Shown: positions 1-6,021 of the stretch, piece after piece
Position numbering within the stretch: position 1 is the stretch's first letter
Layout of the letters: the number at the start of each line of letters is the position of its first letter
Source of the DNA: Flavobacteriaceae bacterium
GTDB taxonomy: Bacteria; Bacteroidota; Bacteroidia; Flavobacteriales; Flavobacteriaceae
DNA: 6,051 nt
Reading direction: 5' to 3'
Assembly (NCBI GenBank): GCA_030633225.1
Contig: DAOVTF010000138.1
Coordinates: forward strand, 1-6,051
Translations under genes and position numbers: made by a program
Notes under the pieces: generated by a model
The model's input: only the letters and a program-made list of their open reading frames with translations
Told to the model about the DNA's origin: nothing
Database searches by the model: none

Positions 1-240
1 GATTGGGGTGATTACGACAATGATGGTCACCTGGATATAATTTTGTCAGGCAATGGCTTCACAAAAATCTACAAAAATGATGGGAATGGGGGGTTTACCG
101 ATTCCGGTATTTCTTTAACCGGAGTGAGCAAAGGTTCCGTGGCCTGGGGAGATTATGACAACGACGGCGACCTGGATATTCTTTTAACCGGGCAAAGTTC
201 TGGTGCTATTTCAAAAATTTATAATAATGATGGTAACGGT
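1..240 (+). repeat. Tandem FG-GAP/VCBS coding repeat, about 47 residues per unit
   Basis: Two repeat units lie in frame. Unit 1 covers bases 1-141 and unit 2 covers 142-240, cut short. W2 and W49 give a 47-residue (141-nt) period. Each unit has the DxDxDGxxD-type calcium loop (D4/D6/D8/D12 and D51/D53/D55/D59) followed by an IYxNDGNG strand. Unit 2 has about three extra residues (GQSSGAI) before that strand. The expected continuation after NDGNG, GFTD as in unit 1, is missing in unit 2. The units are similar in protein but differ at many codon third positions, so this is an old repeat rather than a fresh duplication. Confidence 0.8.
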
Positions 241-960
241 AATACTTTAGATGCTTTTTTAACACAAGACTTATCAACTTATGGCAATGGCTTTAATTTT
301 GGACTTGGGGCTATTTTAAAACCTACTCAAAACTTGAGATTGGGATTATCCTATCAATCTCCTATATGGTATAATCTGTCCGAAAATTCAATTCAATATC
401 AAGACCCAGGAAGTGGTGAATTGTTTCCAGGAGATTTGAAAATATTTGTCAGTAACAATCCAGATGAATACTATGTTGAATATGGAGAAAGAAATTATTT
501 TGATTACGAATTAAAAACTTCAGGTAAATTTATTGGAAGTTTGGCTTATGTTTTTGGAAAATTTGGTTTGATTAGCTTTGATTATACATACCAAGATTAT
601 TCTAATATTTATTTAAAACCTTCTAGCTCTTTTATTGATGAAAATGAAGAATTAAAAAGAGGCCTACAAAACACTTCATCTTTTCGATTAGGAACCGAAT
701 GGAGATTTAATATTTTTAGCCTAAGAGGAGGATACCGATTCGAAGATAGCCCCTATAAACAATCTTTAAATGATGAAGATCTTACAGGTTATTCCTTTGG
801 CTTGGGTATTCAATTTAACAGAATGTTTAAATTAGATTTTGCCTATGATAATTCCTCTTATACCAGTACTTATAGTTTTATAGACAATATAGATGTTGAC
901 CCAGCCAAACTAGACATCGACAATAATAGGTTTACTTCTACTTTAGTAATTAATTTCTAA
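1..960 (+). CDS. Partial chimeric ORF: FG-GAP/VCBS repeats joined to OmpP1/FadL-type barrel
   Basis: The reading frame is open from the first base, so the N-terminus is missing; 319 residues are visible. Residues 1-80 are FG-GAP/VCBS-like repeats: two WGDYDNDGxLDI calcium-loop motifs (residues 2-13 and 49-60) and two IYxNDGNG strands (23-30 and 73-80). Such repeats form beta-propeller blades in secreted or surface proteins. From about residue 81 the protein is a different family. GFNFGLGAILKPTQNLRLG (97-115), alternating beta strands and a C-terminal phenylalanine (TLVINF) resemble the C-terminal half of OmpP1/FadL/TodX outer-membrane barrels, which import hydrophobic compounds. The FadL N-terminal hatch and first strands are absent, so a normal FadL function is doubtful. 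GC falls from about 43% (bases 1-240, hand count) to about 27% in the next 60 bases. The frame is intact. I am fairly sure of both domain types, but not that the fusion is a real gene. Confidence 0.8.
   Translation, partial: DWGDYDNDGHLDIILSGNGFTKIYKNDGNGGFTDSGISLTGVSKGSVAWGDYDNDGDLDILLTGQSSGAISKIYNNDGNGNTLDAFLTQDLSTYGNGFNFGLGAILKPTQNLRLGLSYQSPIWYNLSENSIQYQDPGSGELFPGDLKIFVSNNPDEYYVEYGERNYFDYELKTSGKFIGSLAYVFGKFGLISFDYTYQDYSNIYLKPSSSFIDENEELKRGLQNTSSFRLGTEWRFNIFSLRGGYRFEDSPYKQSLNDEDLTGYSFGLGIQFNRMFKLDFAYDNSSYTSTYSFIDNIDVDPAKLDIDNNRFTSTLVINF
217..243 (+). other. Probable chimera junction in the outer-membrane ORF
   Basis: Here the FG-GAP/VCBS repeat (IYNNDGNG) gives way to barrel sequence (NTLDAFLTQ). 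The codons for IYNNDGNG are already A/T-rich here (ATT TAT AAT AAT), unlike the same motif in unit 1 at bases 67-90. The crossover may therefore lie slightly upstream, around 195-220, with this motif shared by both parents. I infer a microhomology junction, either biological recombination or an assembly join. Confidence 0.5.
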
Positions 961-979
961 AATATATTTTCTTAAAAAC

Positions 980-1017
980 AACAAAAACTATTTTATTAAA
1001 CTAAAACGGTTTTTGTT
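980..1017 (+). terminator. AT-rich hairpin after the outer-membrane gene, possible terminator
   Basis: A 9-bp perfect stem pairs 980-988 (AACAAAAAC) with 1009-1017 (GTTTTTGTT). It continues after a 2x2 internal loop with a 5-bp stem, 991-995 (TTTTA) with 1002-1006 (TAAAA), and a 6-nt loop. The structure starts about 20 nt after the stop codon. The 3' arm is T-rich but no long T tract follows directly, and GC content is low, so termination strength is uncertain. Confidence 0.4.
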
Positions 1018-1022
1018 ATGTA

Positions 1023-1056
1023 TTGACCTATATATTGTTTTTTTTTTATAAATTTA
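1023..1056 (+). promoter_or_regulatory. Weak candidate promoter for the OmpA/H3TH unit
   Basis: TAAATTTA at 1049-1056 matches the Bacteroidota -7 consensus TAnnTTTG at all but the last position. A TTG at 1023-1025 lies 23 nt upstream, at the long end of the usual spacing. The start codon of the OmpA gene follows about 38 nt later. A ten-T tract (1038-1047) sits between the elements. The region is so AT-rich that a chance match is possible. Confidence 0.3.
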
Positions 1057-1093
1057 TCTTTTATTAAAATTAACTAATCTTAAAACCTTAAAA

Positions 1094-1861
1094 ATGAAAA
1101 AATTATTAGCATTTTTGACATTTCTATTGTTTCTTCTATTAGTATGGTTTGCGTGGAATTGGTACAAAGAAACTGTTGCCTGTTGCCCCGAAACTGTAGT
1201 AGAAGTTAAACATGGTCCACTGTATTTTGATTGTAATTCGGATCTACCAATTACAAGTGAAGCTTGGGCTCAAAAGAAATCTGAAATTTTATCCTCTGTA
1301 GTAAAGGGTGAAAAATTATTAATTGTTGGTCCTTACTTTGAAGGAGAATCTAAAGAACTTGGTCTTTCAAGAGCTGCAAAAGTAGAAGCATTATTTCTTG
1401 ACAAATTAACCGATGCTGATATTGAACTTAGTTCAAGGTTAGCAGGAGATTGTGAAGACGGGTTAAGTAATGATGTACACAATACATTATTTAGATCAGT
1501 TGTAAGAAATGAAAATGTTGTAGAACATCATGATAAAACATATGTTTACTTTAAATATGATACTGATGACCCTATTGACCAAGAAAATGTAGTTAGATAT
1601 CTTGATAATTTAGCTGAAGAGCTTATAAAATCAGGTAAATCTGTTCATCTTACTGGACATACAGATGCTGATGGAGATCAGGCTTACAACGAAAAATTAG
1701 GTTTGAAAAGAGCTAATCGAGGTAAAGCATATTTGATGAGTAAAGGAGTTTCTGAAGATAAGATCTCTGTAGAATCAAGAGGAAAACTTGAACCTATTGC
1801 AGATAATGTAACAGAGGAAGGGAAACAAAAAAATCGTAATGTAGAAATTGAAATAAACTAA
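1094..1861 (+). CDS. Membrane-anchored OmpA-family protein with a degenerate first OmpA-like domain
   Basis: A 255-residue protein with an uncleaved-looking N-terminal helix (residues 4-23) after MKK, placing the rest in the periplasm. Residues 148-255 are an OmpA C-terminal peptidoglycan-binding domain: TGHTDADG (187-194), LGLKRANRGKAYL (202-214), then GVSEDKISVESRG and KNRNVEIEI. D191 and R206, 15 apart, correspond to the Asp and Arg that bind diaminopimelate in OmpA-type domains. Residues 42-120 look like a second, decayed copy. LYFDCNSDLPIT mirrors VYFKYDTDDPID and ELGLSRAAKVEALFLDKL mirrors the LGLKRANRGKAYL region. The Arg (R93) is kept, but the GHTD motif has become GPYFEGE. Cysteines at 30, 31, 47 and 120 may form disulfides. 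The ATG start fits the helix; there is no Shine-Dalgarno sequence, as is common in Bacteroidota. The likely role is tethering the envelope to peptidoglycan; the exact role is unknown. Confidence 0.88.
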   Translation: MKKLLAFLTFLLFLLLVWFAWNWYKETVACCPETVVEVKHGPLYFDCNSDLPITSEAWAQKKSEILSSVVKGEKLLIVGPYFEGESKELGLSRAAKVEALFLDKLTDADIELSSRLAGDCEDGLSNDVHNTLFRSVVRNENVVEHHDKTYVYFKYDTDDPIDQENVVRYLDNLAEELIKSGKSVHLTGHTDADGDQAYNEKLGLKRANRGKAYLMSKGVSEDKISVESRGKLEPIADNVTEEGKQKNRNVEIEIN

Positions 1862-1882
1862 CCAAATTAAAAATTATAAATT

Positions 1883-2308
1883 ATGTTAAAATTAGCAATA
1901 AATACAACAGCTTGTGACGGTTCCGATGTTTTTTGGCCATGGTTAATGTGGCTACTAGGAGCTTTCTTATTAGGATTACTATTAGGATGGTTATTAAAAC
2001 AACTTTTTGGAGGTAATGATGATGCTTATGTTGCTCCGGTAGCAGCAGTTGATGCGGTAAAAGATGATTTAACTAAAATTGAAGGAATTGGACCGAAAAT
2101 TAATGATCTATTAAACAATGATGGAATTTGGAGTTTTAAACAACTTTCATTAGCTGCAACAACAAGATTACAAAAAGTATTGGATGCTGCAGGACCTGCT
2201 TATACGGTACACAATCCTCGTACTTGGTCAGCTCAATCTAGACTAGCAGATGAAGGAAACTGGGATGAGCTAGGAGTTTGGCAAGATTTCTTAAAAGGAG
2301 GTAAATAA
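1883..2308 (+). CDS. Small membrane-anchored helix-hairpin-helix (H3TH, COG3743-like) protein
   Basis: A 141-residue protein with one strongly hydrophobic helix (about 18-38, WPWLMWLLGAFLLGLLLGWLL), a short Ala/Val linker (48-60), and a C-terminal domain (61-141). That domain starts DDLTKIEGIGPKINDLL, a helix-hairpin-helix motif, and ends NPRTWSAQSRLADEGNWDEL...LKGGK. This matches the layout of the 'predicted 5' DNA nuclease / flap endonuclease-1-like H3TH' family and of HhH domains fused to ribosomal L21 proteins. No nuclease catalytic domain is visible, so enzymatic activity is unlikely; HhH folds bind DNA or proteins. Acidic residues before the helix (D12, D15) and K39 after it suggest the HhH domain is cytoplasmic (inference). 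It starts 21 nt after the OmpA gene and precedes a strong terminator, so the two are probably co-transcribed. The biological role is unknown. Confidence 0.85.
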   Translation: MLKLAINTTACDGSDVFWPWLMWLLGAFLLGLLLGWLLKQLFGGNDDAYVAPVAAVDAVKDDLTKIEGIGPKINDLLNNDGIWSFKQLSLAATTRLQKVLDAAGPAYTVHNPRTWSAQSRLADEGNWDELGVWQDFLKGGK

Positions 2309-2336
2309 AAAGTAATTTTTTATTTTAAAAACTTCT

Positions 2337-2370
2337 AATCCCATCTGACAATAGTCAGATGGGATTTTTT
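2337..2370 (+). terminator. Strong Rho-independent terminator closing the OmpA/H3TH unit
   Basis: A perfect 13-bp stem pairs 2337-2349 (AATCCCATCTGAC) with 2354-2366 (GTCAGATGGGATT) around an AATA tetraloop. It runs into a six-T tract (2365-2370). It lies 28 nt after the H3TH stop codon. It is the clearest regulatory structure in the window and separates the OmpA/H3TH pair from the polysaccharide genes. Confidence 0.93.
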
Positions 2371-2383
2371 ATAAATTAAATAA

Positions 2384-2391
2384 TATATTTG
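2384..2391 (+). promoter_or_regulatory. Bacteroidota-type -7 promoter element for the polysaccharide locus
   Basis: TATATTTG is an exact match to the -7 consensus TAnnTTTG used by the primary sigma factor of Bacteroidota. It sits just after the terminator and 46 nt before the ATG at 2438, giving a plausible leader of about 40 nt. No good TTTG -33 element is visible, because that position overlaps the terminator T tract (2365-2370). It also argues against translation starting at the TTG at 2405, which would lie only a few bases after the expected transcription start. Confidence 0.5.
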
Positions 2392-2437
2392 TATCCATCA
2401 TATATTGTATACTTTTACTCCAATTAATATTTATTCT

Positions 2438-3499
2438 ATGAATGACAAAAATAAAATTCAACAAACCTCTGGCAAACAATTTCAAGAAGAGGAAGTTGAT
2501 TTAGGTAATTTATTTAAAGTAATTGGTAATGGAATTAAGAACTTCTTTATTTTTCTTGGTAATATATTACAAGGTATTTTTCATTATTTTATTTTACTCC
2601 TAATATTCATAAAAAATCATGTAGTGAAATTAGGATTGGCATTATTATTAGGATTTATATTTGGATTTGTTTGGCACAAATTAGAATCAAAATCTTTTGT
2701 TTCAAAAATGATAGTTGAAACCAATTATGGCAGTGGAATGGAATTGTACAAACAAATTGATTATTTAAACGATTTGGTAAAGAAAAAAGATTCTGTTTCG
2801 TTGTCAAATGTTTTAGATATTAATGTAAATGATGCTTCAAAAATATCGAGCTTTAAGGTATCTGCTTACCAACCTGAACAAAACCTTTATAATGCTTATG
2901 ATGAATACATAAAAAAAACAGATACAATTTACACAAGAAATTTCAAATTTGAAGATTTTAAAAAGAGAAAACGAGATTATGATTTACGATTTCATCAAAT
3001 TAAAGTTGATTCTGAATTAAAAACCGTATTTACCAATTTAACTTCGGGGATTATTAAACTAGTTGAAAATGATTATTATAAAAACAAAAGAGATATTAAG
3101 TTAAGTGAGATAAATCAAAAACGAAATATTCTAAACAAGAATTTAATTCAAATTGATAGTTTAAGAAAAACCTATAAAGATGTCTCTTTAAAAGAAGCGG
3201 AAAAACTTTCAAGTTCTTCAACTATTGAAATTTCTAAAAGTGAAAAAGAAAAAGATGAAAATGATATTAAACTTTTTCAAACTTCAAATGAAATTTTATA
3301 TAGTATTTCAGAAACCAATAAAGACCTAATTAGGAAAAATAATATAATCAATATTATTTCTGATTTTGATAAGGTTGGAGTGCCTGATAAGAATATCACT
3401 CATAAAAAATATTTTCAAATCCCACTATTGCTTTTTGGTTTGATGTTAGGGTGGATTTTGTTAGGGCAATTAAATAAGTATCTTGAAGATTATAAATAA
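2438..3499 (+). CDS. Wzz-like chain-length regulator (polysaccharide co-polymerase)
   Basis: I take the ATG at 2438 (353 residues); the in-frame TTG 33 nt upstream is a poor start. The protein has the Wzz/PCP architecture. A cytoplasmic head contains EEEVDLGNLFKVIGNGIKN (17-35). A first membrane helix lies at about 62-79 and a large Lys/Asp/Glu-rich, mainly helical periplasmic region with coiled-coil character at about 85-320. A second membrane helix follows at about 327-346, with a short charged tail. Wzz proteins oligomerise in the inner membrane and set the length of chains made by Wzy. Unusual here is a further hydrophobic stretch (36-58, FFIFLGNIL...FILLLIFI) before the main first helix. 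No kinase domain is attached. It stands first in the polysaccharide operon, 61 nt before the polymerase-like gene. Family assignment rests on architecture and context because sequence conservation is low; confidence is good for 'Wzz-like', lower for its substrate. Confidence 0.75.
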   Translation: MNDKNKIQQTSGKQFQEEEVDLGNLFKVIGNGIKNFFIFLGNILQGIFHYFILLLIFIKNHVVKLGLALLLGFIFGFVWHKLESKSFVSKMIVETNYGSGMELYKQIDYLNDLVKKKDSVSLSNVLDINVNDASKISSFKVSAYQPEQNLYNAYDEYIKKTDTIYTRNFKFEDFKKRKRDYDLRFHQIKVDSELKTVFTNLTSGIIKLVENDYYKNKRDIKLSEINQKRNILNKNLIQIDSLRKTYKDVSLKEAEKLSSSSTIEISKSEKEKDENDIKLFQTSNEILYSISETNKDLIRKNNIINIISDFDKVGVPDKNITHKKYFQIPLLLFGLMLGWILLGQLNKYLEDYK

Positions 3500-3560
3500 A
3501 CACGTTTTTGAATTTTTTTGAATCTGTAAATAGATGGTTTCGACTCAATTTTTAATATAG

Positions 3561-4823
3561 ATGTCTAAAGAAATTAGTTATAAAGATATTACCGGTAATT
3601 TAATTGTTGTTTCAGTATTATTATTGGTTTTTTTTTATGATTATCTAAATGTATATTTAGGTTTTTTTGATGAGTTTATTGCCTTGATCTTTACTTTGGT
3701 AATTATCTCTTTCCTACTTTTTCAAAGCAAAATAAAATTATACAAGCAAGAAATTTATATAGCAGTACTGTTATTATTTTTAGCAATTATTGGGTTGTTG
3801 TCTAACTATATTACTTTTAAGGCGGGTCACTATACAGAAGTGGAAGCCATAATTGGAGATTTTATCAGTTTTTTTAAAGCTTATATTGTCTATTTTGGAA
3901 TTCGATTATTGGCAAATAATATAAATTCTAAAATCATTCTTGATAAAATTGTGAAATATTCAGAAATCATTTTTTATTTTTTATTGATTATATTGATTCT
4001 TGATGTTTTTTTTCAAATATTTCCTCAATATTCAAGATTTGGTATACGATCTTTCCAATTATTCTTTACCCACACCTCTAGATACGCATTTGCTTTTTCA
4101 TTTATTTTTTTAATGCTGTTTCCTAAATATTTTAAAAAGAATAACCTGTTTTTACTTTTCATTTTATTTCTTGGCACTTTATCATTGCGTGTAAAATATT
4201 TTGGCTTTTTTATTTTCTCAGTAATATTTATTTATTATGGCAAAATAATATCCAGAATTCCGAAGAAAGCATTTCTATGGTTTATCGGTGTGGTTATGAT
4301 TGGTGTGGCTCTTATTTTTAAAGATCAATTGATAATGTATTTCGATGCTAATAGTGCTCATTCCGGTTGGTCAAGAGCAATTATAATGAATTATAGTTAT
4401 AAAATAGGTAACGATTTTTTTCCTTTAGGCACTGGTTTTGGCACTTATGCTTCTCATTTTTCAGGAAAGTATTACTCATGGGTTTATCAAATTTATGGCA
4501 TTGATCATGTGTATGGTATTTCAAAACAATATTGGGAATTTATATCTGATCAGTTTTGGCCAATGATCCTGGGGCAATTTGGTTATTTTGGTTTAATTGC
4601 TTTTATGGGTGTTATTTACAATTATTTTATCTTGTTTTTAAAACAAATAAAAAATTATTATGATCAATCAAATTATAAATATGTTCCTATATTAGGGCTA
4701 CTTTTGCTTTTAATCGATAGTTCATCTGATGCAATTTTTACTCAGAACAGAGCGGTAGCATTATTTATGGTCTTTGGATTGTTTACTAATTTACAAAGAA
4801 ATTTCAATGTCACTGATTCGTAA
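3561..4823 (+). CDS. O-antigen polymerase/ligase-like membrane protein (Wzy/WaaL type)
   Basis: A 420-residue protein with roughly 11-12 hydrophobic helices and one large polar segment at about 259-330. This is the layout of O-antigen polymerases (Wzy) and ligases (WaaL), which act on undecaprenyl-linked glycans at the periplasmic face of the inner membrane. Supporting motifs are LSLRVKYFGFF (207-217), GWSRAIIMN (269-277, with R272) and PLGTGFGTYASHF (288-300). SDQFWPMILGQFGYFGLIAF (329-348) enters the next helix, as is typical of this superfamily. Arginines in these positions are often needed for binding the lipid-diphosphate donor; R210 and R272 are candidates. Position between Wzz-like and Wzx-like genes favours polymerase over ligase, but sequence alone cannot decide. 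Its last 17 nt overlap the next gene. The start ATG follows an AT-rich leader without a Shine-Dalgarno sequence. Confidence 0.8.
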   Translation: MSKEISYKDITGNLIVVSVLLLVFFYDYLNVYLGFFDEFIALIFTLVIISFLLFQSKIKLYKQEIYIAVLLLFLAIIGLLSNYITFKAGHYTEVEAIIGDFISFFKAYIVYFGIRLLANNINSKIILDKIVKYSEIIFYFLLIILILDVFFQIFPQYSRFGIRSFQLFFTHTSRYAFAFSFIFLMLFPKYFKKNNLFLLFILFLGTLSLRVKYFGFFIFSVIFIYYGKIISRIPKKAFLWFIGVVMIGVALIFKDQLIMYFDANSAHSGWSRAIIMNYSYKIGNDFFPLGTGFGTYASHFSGKYYSWVYQIYGIDHVYGISKQYWEFISDQFWPMILGQFGYFGLIAFMGVIYNYFILFLKQIKNYYDQSNYKYVPILGLLLLLIDSSSDAIFTQNRAVALFMVFGLFTNLQRNFNVTDS

Positions 4824-6021
4824 TTCGCCACCAAATCCTCTCATCATCCCCTTTGTTGAGGTTGTAGCAAAGGCAATTTCTTTTGTAAATATTTTGTTAC
4901 TTATCAGAATTTTCTCCATTGATGAATATGCAGATTATTCTTATTTGATCTCCATAATCCTTTGGGCTTCTGTTTTAATGGATAGTGGAATTAATGACCT
5001 GATATATAATAAAAGCTTACATAAAGATCTCAAAGGATTGAATAGTTTATACACTAGTAAAGTTTTTCTATCTTTAATTGTCGTGATTTTTTTAGGGATT
5101 TATTTTTCAGTTAAAGATCCAGATTTTGCGATTCCGGGAATTCTGTTATCCTTTGTAATTCTTTTATCATCTCTTTCAGCATTATTTAAGATGTTTTCAC
5201 GAGGAAATGGATACACAGATGTAGATATTTTTACCATTTTATCTGAACCCATAATACGTTTGGTCTTCCTAATGCTTGTATTTATTTCAAGAACTTATTT
5301 TTCGTGGCAATTCTGGCAGGTTATTTTTTTTTATTTATTGGCAGGTTTTTTAGTTTTTCATTTGAATTCTTATCGTTTGTCCCGCTATTTTAAATTTAAA
5401 CTAAAAATTAAAAAACCTAATACTCTTTTTAAAGAATTTACTCAAACCATTTTTAAAACTAAATATTTTCTCTTATACTATTTAATGTTAATTGGAATTC
5501 AAAGGATTGATATCATTTTAATAGAAAATTATTGTATTAAATCAGAACTTGCCATATTTTCATCATCTATTACACTTTTTCAGGTGGCCTATTTATTTTT
5601 CTTTTCATTAATAACCTCAAAGTTTTTAGTATTTCTGGAAAATCCAAAATACCTGATAAAATATTTAACACCTGCTTTGATTATTTTAATATTGTTGTCT
5701 TGGTTTTTATCTCCATATATTTATAAATATTTATTTCCGGTTGAATATGCACAAGGCTCACAGGTATTTAATTATTTAATTATTAGTATTATACCTTCTG
5801 CATTTAGTCTATTCTTTATATTAAAAAATAATTATTACGGTAAACCTTTTATTAATTTTACTATTTTATCATTTGCTTTATTATTGAAAATTTTTATTTA
5901 TAATACCTTAAAATCAGATAGTTTAGAAACCTATTATTTAGTTTATATTTTAGTAGAGAGCTTACTATTAATACTTTTTTTATTCTATAATTTTGTTTAT
6001 GCGCGTACTTCAGATAAATAA
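4807..6021 (+). CDS. Wzx-type polysaccharide flippase (oligosaccharide flippase family)
   Basis: I start at the ATG at 4807, giving 404 residues and a 17-nt overlap with the preceding gene. An in-frame TTG 33 nt upstream would only add residues inside that gene. The protein has about 12 hydrophobic helices. The N-terminal region (FVEVVAKAISFVNILLLIRI, 16-35, then FSIDEYADYSYLISI and a helix ending DSGINDLIY) is typical of Wzx/RfbX-like members of the MOP exporter superfamily. IQRIDIILIENY (231-242), in the first helix of the second half, matches the RxD pattern common there. The family flips undecaprenyl-diphosphate-linked repeat units from the cytoplasmic to the periplasmic leaflet. The length is near the usual 400-480 residues. 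Its end overlaps a glycosyltransferase start by 23 nt, so it is the middle of a tightly packed operon. Substrate cannot be read from sequence. Confidence 0.85.
   Translation: MSLIRNSPPNPLIIPFVEVVAKAISFVNILLLIRIFSIDEYADYSYLISIILWASVLMDSGINDLIYNKSLHKDLKGLNSLYTSKVFLSLIVVIFLGIYFSVKDPDFAIPGILLSFVILLSSLSALFKMFSRGNGYTDVDIFTILSEPIIRLVFLMLVFISRTYFSWQFWQVIFFYLLAGFLVFHLNSYRLSRYFKFKLKIKKPNTLFKEFTQTIFKTKYFLLYYLMLIGIQRIDIILIENYCIKSELAIFSSSITLFQVAYLFFFSLITSKFLVFLENPKYLIKYLTPALIILILLSWFLSPYIYKYLFPVEYAQGSQVFNYLIISIIPSAFSLFFILKNNYYGKPFINFTILSFALLLKIFIYNTLKSDSLETYYLVYILVESLLLILFLFYNFVYARTSDK

Noticed and set aside
43..45. TTG as start codon of the first outer-membrane gene
   Set aside because: The frame is open upstream to base 1 and encodes the first half of a FG-GAP unit (DWGDYDNDG), so the true start is outside the window.
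1023..1052. Sigma-70-like promoter TTGACC, 18-nt spacer, TATAAA before the OmpA gene
   Set aside because: It resembles the enterobacterial consensus, but the host appears to be Bacteroidota, whose primary sigma factor uses a different -7/-33 pair. Such AT-rich matches are common by chance.
2293..2302. Perfect Shine-Dalgarno-like AAAAGGAGGT at the end of the H3TH gene, also at 6034-6043
   Set aside because: Both copies simply encode Lys-Gly-Gly in conserved protein motifs. The first has no start codon at a suitable distance, the second lies inside the glycosyltransferase frame, and Bacteroidota rarely use such sites.
1883..2308. H3TH protein as a nuclease of a defence or repair system
   Set aside because: Only a membrane helix and a helix-hairpin-helix domain are present. 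There is no catalytic nuclease domain, and the neighbours are envelope genes.
2405..2407. TTG as start of the Wzz-like gene
   Set aside because: It is almost at the predicted transcription start from TATATTTG (2384-2391). The ATG at 2438 gives a normal hydrophilic Wzz-type N-terminus.
4774..4776. TTG as start of the flippase gene
   Set aside because: It only adds eleven residues inside the polymerase-like gene. The ATG at 4807 gives a typical Wzx N-terminus and a short overlap.
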